From an uncultured Dorea sp. (lineage in GTDB: Bacteria > Bacillota > Clostridia > Lachnospirales > Lachnospiraceae), in assembly GCA_948602995.1 (NCBI GenBank), contig CAPEBR010000002.1:135894-199893 (forward strand): 64,000 nt of DNA, written 5' to 3'. The notes below the pieces were generated by a model, which did not search any database, was not told where the DNA came from, and was given only the letters and a program-made list of their open reading frames with translations. The translations under genes were made by a program, and so were the position numbers. Below, piece by piece: positions 59,781 to 64,000 of this stretch (position 1 is the stretch's first letter; each line of letters begins with the position of its first letter).

Positions 59781-62027
59781 ATGAGGAGATTAGATGCAGA
59801 GTGGAACCTGATAGAGCAATCCTGTGATTCAGAGCTGGGCAGGCACTACGAGGGCCTGTTTACACAGGGAAACGGTTATATTCATGTAAGGGGCTCTTAT
59901 GAGGAAGGATTAATTGATTCCAGGCAGGACAGAGAATATGACAGAAAGCCTGCAAATGTGACCCTGGAACAGCATGAGAAGGAGAAGACGAAGTGGGGGA
60001 CATATATTCCCGGCGTTGTTGGAAAACATCCGCTGCTCATGACAGAAATGATTAATCTGCCATACATTTTTGAATTGAAATTTATGATAAACGGGCAGTG
60101 GCTTGATATGGATGAAAGTAATATTGCAAATTATACCAGATGGTTAAGCCTGAAGGATGGGGTACTGTACCGGGAAATAGAATATGTGGAAGGCGATGCG
60201 GTACGGCTTGCATTTCGGTATTCCCGGTTCGTAAGCAAAAGCAGTAAGCATATAGCGATTCAGCGCGTTGAGGTAAAATGTCTGGCCGGGAAAGCCTCCA
60301 TCGAAACAGAAGCAGGCATAAATTCCGGCGTCAGGACGAATGGATTTGAGCATTATCTGGAAAGGAAGCTGGAGGCAGATGCAGATAAGGCTTATGCGGA
60401 GATTAAAACAAATGGCGGAAATACAGTTAGTATGCTGTCATGCCTTTCTATGGCTGCGCCGGATGAGGAAGAGGAAAACTGTACATTCAAAGGCGTTGCG
60501 GATGCAGGCCGTGCTTATCAGAAAAGAACTGTAAATATTGCCTGTGGGCAGACGGTTGTGGTGGAAAAGCGAATTGCTTTTACAACGGACAGAGATTTAA
60601 ATGAAACAGGAACACCTGCAGCAAGAGCAAAGGAGTATCTGGAAGAGGCCTGTGAAAAGTCATATGAGCGTTTATTTATGGAGCATGAGGCAGTGTGGAA
60701 CAGAGAGTGGCAGGCGGCGGATATTAAAATAGAAGGTAATGAAACTGTCCAGCTGGCATCCCGCATGTCTGTCTACCAGTTAATTCGCTGTAAACCGGCA
60801 GACGATTATCGAATTGCAATTTGTGCTAAAGGATATGCAGGAGAAGCATATTTTGGGAGATATTTTTGGGATACAGAGATAAGCATGCTGCCGTTCTTTC
60901 TGCACACGGATGCAGAAGCGGCGAAAAACCTGATCCGCTTCCGCTACGAGACACTGGATGGAGCCAGAAGAAATGCTGCAAATTACGGATATACAGGAGC
61001 CAGATATGCATGGGAATCATCCGTAGGCGGAGATGAAGAATGTGCGAACTGGCAGTACGCAGATCATGAGATTCATGTGACGGCAGATGTGGTATATGCA
61101 ATTATGCATTATGTAAAAGCGACAGGAGATCTTGGCTTTTTAAAAGATTTTGGAGCGGAGATCATGGCAGAGACCGCCAGATACTGGTGTCAGCGTGTGG
61201 ACTGGAGCAATGACGGCAGCTGCCATCTGCTGGGAGTTATGGGACCGGACGAATACCTGCCAATGACTCAGGATAATACTTACACCAACAATATGGTGCG
61301 GTATAGTTTAAAAGAAACACTGCATACCCTGGAGTGGATGAAAGAAAGCTATAACGAATGCTATCATGCATTCGTTAACAAGATTTCCCTGGAGGATTCG
61401 GAAATAGCAGAATTTGCAAAAGTGGCGGAAGCTCTGGTAAAAGGTTATGACGAAAAATCAGAGGTAATTTTACAGTCACAAGATTTTCTATCTTACGCGG
61501 ATATTGATTTTGATGAGATATGGACGGATCGGAGCAAGTATTTTGGACAGCATATTTCCCAGGAAAAGAATTATCGTTCCAAAGCATTAAAGCAGGCAGA
61601 TTTATTAGAGCTTATTATGCTATTCCGCGATTCCTTCAGTGACAGGCAGCTTGAGGTGAATTATGACTATTATGAGCCGATTACTACCCATGATTCTTCT
61701 CTTTCTGCGGCAGTACACGGCATTTTGTGTTCCTGGATGGGCAGGGACGCTTCCGCAGCAGAATTCCTGGAACGTGTAATTTCTATTGATATGGCGCCGG
61801 AGAAAAAAGGCGCTGAGGCAGGAATTCACATTGCAAACTGCGGGGGGATATGGCAGATGCTGATATACGGGTTTGCCGGCCTTAAAAGCGCGATGTCTTC
61901 GGAAGAACTGGTACTGGAACCACATCTCCCGCAGCAAATCCAGAGTATGGAATTTCCATTGACATGGCGTGGGAATAACTACCGTATATTCATAAATCAT
62001 AATGGATATACACTGCGCGCCAGATAA
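59781..62027 (+). CDS. GH65 family glycoside phosphorylase
   Basis: The 748-residue enzyme has the N-terminal beta-domain (FTQGNGYIHVRGSYEEG) and the (alpha/alpha)6 domain of GH65, with catalytic E491 in MGPDEYLP and phosphate-binding THDSSLSAAVHG and KQADLLELI motifs. It would cleave an alpha-glucoside with phosphate to give beta-glucose 1-phosphate, which pgmB converts to glucose 6-phosphate. Several specificities exist in the family (maltose, trehalose, kojibiose, nigerose, glucosyl-rhamnose), and I cannot choose among them. AAAGGAAAGGA suits the ATG at 59781; a GTG at 59760 is upstream. The last few codons lie in repeat sequence. Confidence 0.9.
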   Translation: MRRLDAEWNLIEQSCDSELGRHYEGLFTQGNGYIHVRGSYEEGLIDSRQDREYDRKPANVTLEQHEKEKTKWGTYIPGVVGKHPLLMTEMINLPYIFELKFMINGQWLDMDESNIANYTRWLSLKDGVLYREIEYVEGDAVRLAFRYSRFVSKSSKHIAIQRVEVKCLAGKASIETEAGINSGVRTNGFEHYLERKLEADADKAYAEIKTNGGNTVSMLSCLSMAAPDEEEENCTFKGVADAGRAYQKRTVNIACGQTVVVEKRIAFTTDRDLNETGTPAARAKEYLEEACEKSYERLFMEHEAVWNREWQAADIKIEGNETVQLASRMSVYQLIRCKPADDYRIAICAKGYAGEAYFGRYFWDTEISMLPFFLHTDAEAAKNLIRFRYETLDGARRNAANYGYTGARYAWESSVGGDEECANWQYADHEIHVTADVVYAIMHYVKATGDLGFLKDFGAEIMAETARYWCQRVDWSNDGSCHLLGVMGPDEYLPMTQDNTYTNNMVRYSLKETLHTLEWMKESYNECYHAFVNKISLEDSEIAEFAKVAEALVKGYDEKSEVILQSQDFLSYADIDFDEIWTDRSKYFGQHISQEKNYRSKALKQADLLELIMLFRDSFSDRQLEVNYDYYEPITTHDSSLSAAVHGILCSWMGRDASAAEFLERVISIDMAPEKKGAEAGIHIANCGGIWQMLIYGFAGLKSAMSSEELVLEPHLPQQIQSMEFPLTWRGNNYRIFINHNGYTLRAR

Positions 62028-62045
62028 ATCTGCCGCGCAGTATAA
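62010..62045 (+). repeat. 127-bp hairpin element, copy 4 (inner hairpin)
   Basis: CACTGCGCGCCAGATAAATC followed by TGCCGCGCAGTATAAC equals the third hairpin of the 127-bp element. It overlaps the final codons and stop of the GH65 gene and lies before the secreted GH43 gene. Confidence 0.8.
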
Positions 62046-62072
62046 CATAAAGAAATGTAAGGAGGTTTAACG

Positions 62073-64000
62073 ATGAGAACAATGAAAAAGTGGATTCTAC
62101 TGGCATTTACGCTTGTTATGGTGTTAGCGTCACTGCCGGCGTATCAGGCAGAAGCGGCTGTTAGCGGCCAGTATACAAACCCGTTGATGAATGGGGCGGA
62201 TCCTACGATTGTCCGTGGCGAAGACGGCTATTTCTATTCGGGATTCGGTACAGATAACGATATTTATATTAAAAGAAGCGAGACGCTGCTCGGACTTTCT
62301 ACGGCGGAGAGCCATCTCGTTTATAAGAACGAGAGGAAGGGAAATCCGGACGGGAATAAGAACTATTATATATGGGGACCGTATATTTACCGTATTGACG
62401 GCGCATGGTATATTTACTATTCCTCCAGTACGGAGAATGATTTCGGGTGGGGGCATCCATCCAGCTATGTATTAGAGAATACGTCGTCCGATCCTTTTAA
62501 AGGGGAATGGAAGTTAAAGGGCAAAAATAGCAATATTGATGACTTTGACGGGAATGAAAGTGAAAAGGAAGGGCTTATGAATACGGAAAGTTATGGCCTT
62601 GCCTGCGGTATTGTAACGATTGCGGGAGAGCGTTATTTTACTTATACCAAATATGAGTATTTTAAAAATGAGCCTGGAAATACCAAATTTAACGAGTGCC
62701 CGACGATTGTTAAAATGGAAAATCCCTGGACTTTGACAGGCAAAGAGTGTACCGTAGCCCGGCCGTCCTATGACTGGGAACTTCATGGAGATAATGTTGA
62801 TGAAGGAGCAGCGGTAGTAGAACATGGCGGAAAAGTTTACTTTGCGCATTCATCCAGTTCATTTACAAATGATAATTACTGCGTTGGTTTGTCTGTGTGT
62901 GATCTGAATGCGTGTGAGGATCAGGATAAGCTGGCGGATTATGTGATGAATGAAAATAACTGGAAGAAATCAACCACGCCGATTTTATCCCGGTCCGATG
63001 AGAACAATTCTTTTGGTCCAGGTTCGCCGCTGTTTGTAAAATCACCAGATGAGACAGAAGACTGGCTTATCTATCACGCCGGGCCAATTGGAGGACAGAC
63101 AGCTACTGACCGCCGTGTGCGGGCACAGAAGATTAACTGGACGGACGACGGACAGATTAATTTAGGAATTCCATCTAATCCGAATACCGTACTTGACCTT
63201 CCATCCGGAGAGATAAAAACAGATGTATATGAAGCAGAGGACGCGAGATCTGAAAATGTAACAAAGATGCTTTTTAACAATACGGCAAAAGCATCTGGTT
63301 CCGGATATATGAAATATGATAAGGATAATGGCTATGTAGAATTTGACGTTACTATGAATAAAGAAGGAACCTATGCGCTTGCTTTTCGCTATAATAATCT
63401 GGGCGATGCAGCAGAAGCTAAAGTCAGTGTAAACGAAGAGGATGCAGGTACTTTATCATTTGGGGCAAATGGTAAGTATGAGGTGGATTTAAATAGCTCC
63501 AGACTGTATAATGTTTCTCTGAAAGAGGGAGCAAATAAAATACGCCTTACTGTAGACAAGGCATCCCAATTAGCGCTGGATGCGATGGTTATAACAAAGA
63601 CAGTATCCTATGACGCGAAAGAAGCAGAACTTACCAACGGCGCAGGAATAGAAGGCGATCATGTTGGACAAATGTATAATTCAGATGCAACAATCACTTT
63701 TACTGTGGATGTTCCGGCCAGCGGATACTATGCGGTTGATCTGTGCTATGCAGATGACCATCCGGCAAATGAGACGAAATATGCAACCATTTATGTGAAT
63801 GATAAAAAAGCGGCTGAATCTGCATTATTCCCTACGGGAGGATGGAATGTACCTGGAAATCGTATGGACAACCTTTATCTGAAAAAGGGAAAAAATAAGA
63901 TTGCATATGTAAATCACAAAACAGAAGATGGCGGCAACACGGCAGATGTAAATTATTATTCGATTGCAGTCAGCGAGACAGTGACAAATACATACGCCCC
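62073..64000 (+). CDS. Secreted GH43-type enzyme with carbohydrate-binding modules (incomplete)
   Basis: The frame is open to the end of the window, so at least 642 residues are present and the C-terminus is missing. A signal peptide (about residues 1-28) precedes a five-bladed GH43 propeller (about 29-370) with candidate base D43 (GADPTIV) and acid E244 (VDEGAAVVEHGGKVYF), plus YYIWGPYIYRIDGAWYIYYS. Two CBM6/35-like beta-sandwich domains follow (about 385-510 and 515-640), beginning YEAEDA and AELTNG. TAAGGAGG precedes the ATG. GH43 members of this type are arabinosidases or related enzymes, so the presence of this gene after a GH65 phosphorylase leaves the substrate of the locus open. Confidence 0.8.
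   Translation, partial: MRTMKKWILLAFTLVMVLASLPAYQAEAAVSGQYTNPLMNGADPTIVRGEDGYFYSGFGTDNDIYIKRSETLLGLSTAESHLVYKNERKGNPDGNKNYYIWGPYIYRIDGAWYIYYSSSTENDFGWGHPSSYVLENTSSDPFKGEWKLKGKNSNIDDFDGNESEKEGLMNTESYGLACGIVTIAGERYFTYTKYEYFKNEPGNTKFNECPTIVKMENPWTLTGKECTVARPSYDWELHGDNVDEGAAVVEHGGKVYFAHSSSSFTNDNYCVGLSVCDLNACEDQDKLADYVMNENNWKKSTTPILSRSDENNSFGPGSPLFVKSPDETEDWLIYHAGPIGGQTATDRRVRAQKINWTDDGQINLGIPSNPNTVLDLPSGEIKTDVYEAEDARSENVTKMLFNNTAKASGSGYMKYDKDNGYVEFDVTMNKEGTYALAFRYNNLGDAAEAKVSVNEEDAGTLSFGANGKYEVDLNSSRLYNVSLKEGANKIRLTVDKASQLALDAMVITKTVSYDAKEAELTNGAGIEGDHVGQMYNSDATITFTVDVPASGYYAVDLCYADDHPANETKYATIYVNDKKAAESALFPTGGWNVPGNRMDNLYLKKGKNKIAYVNHKTEDGGNTADVNYYSIAVSETVTNTYA

Overview
The window looks like chromosome of a gut Lachnospiraceae-type Clostridia (Firmicutes). 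Support: strong AGGAGG ribosome-binding sites throughout; a clustered type II fatty-acid operon with FabK and a fused AccD-AccA; YesM-type kinases with AraC-type response regulators beside carbohydrate ABC importers that lack their own ATPase; and large secreted glycosidases ending in Big_2 domains. No rRNA, tRNA or CRISPR array was seen.

Layout. 1-0.7 kb: the end of an unrecognised gene and a small zinc-ribbon gene. 0.8-3.7 kb (minus): a three-gene ABC-3C type predicted conflict system (SMEK effector, small middle component, SMC-like ATPase). 3.9-6.9 kb (minus): GH120 beta-xylosidase and a PdaA-like deacetylase. 7.3-21.9 kb (plus): a pentosan (arabinan/xylan) locus with a secreted GH93-like beta-propeller enzyme, a sugar-binding lipoprotein, two permeases, a YesM/AraC two-component pair, a GH43 beta-xylosidase and a DUF4340-like lipoprotein. 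22-25.7 kb: an accessory island with a possible sigma-factor relic, a Schlafen/AlbA protein with a 12-bp tandem repeat, and a translationally coupled DUF4869 plus P-loop ATPase pair. 25.9-31.8 kb (minus): a 1971-residue secreted putative six-hairpin glycosidase with nine FIVAR repeats. 32.1-43 kb: fabH-acpP-fabK-fabD-fabG-fabF-accB-fabZ-accC-accDA, then a FabT-like MarR repressor and a sirtuin; two FabT-type operators flank the fabH promoter. 43-48.3 kb: a small membrane protein, cardiolipin synthase, an OmpR-type two-component system and a secreted DxDGDG-repeat protein. 48.4-52.1 kb: two WYL regulators divergent from an RtcB RNA ligase. 52.3-64 kb: a second sugar locus with beta-phosphoglucomutase, YesM/AraC pair, binding protein, two permeases, GH65 phosphorylase and a secreted GH43-CBM enzyme cut by the window end.

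In the first sugar locus, secreted enzymes would release pentose oligosaccharides, the importer would bring them in under two-component control, and the intracellular GH43 and GH120 xylosidases would finish the job. An almost identical 37-bp upstream element is shared by the GH93-like gene and the importer. In the second locus, GH65 phosphorolysis plus beta-phosphoglucomutase would convert an imported alpha-glucoside to glucose 6-phosphate. The intergenic DNA is rich in short non-coding repeats: a 133-bp MITE with 8-bp target duplications that repeatedly sits at stop codons, a 127-bp hairpin element concentrated in the two transporter loci, a 170-bp element with 22-bp inverted ends, and a GGGGACGGGGCATTTTT palindrome.
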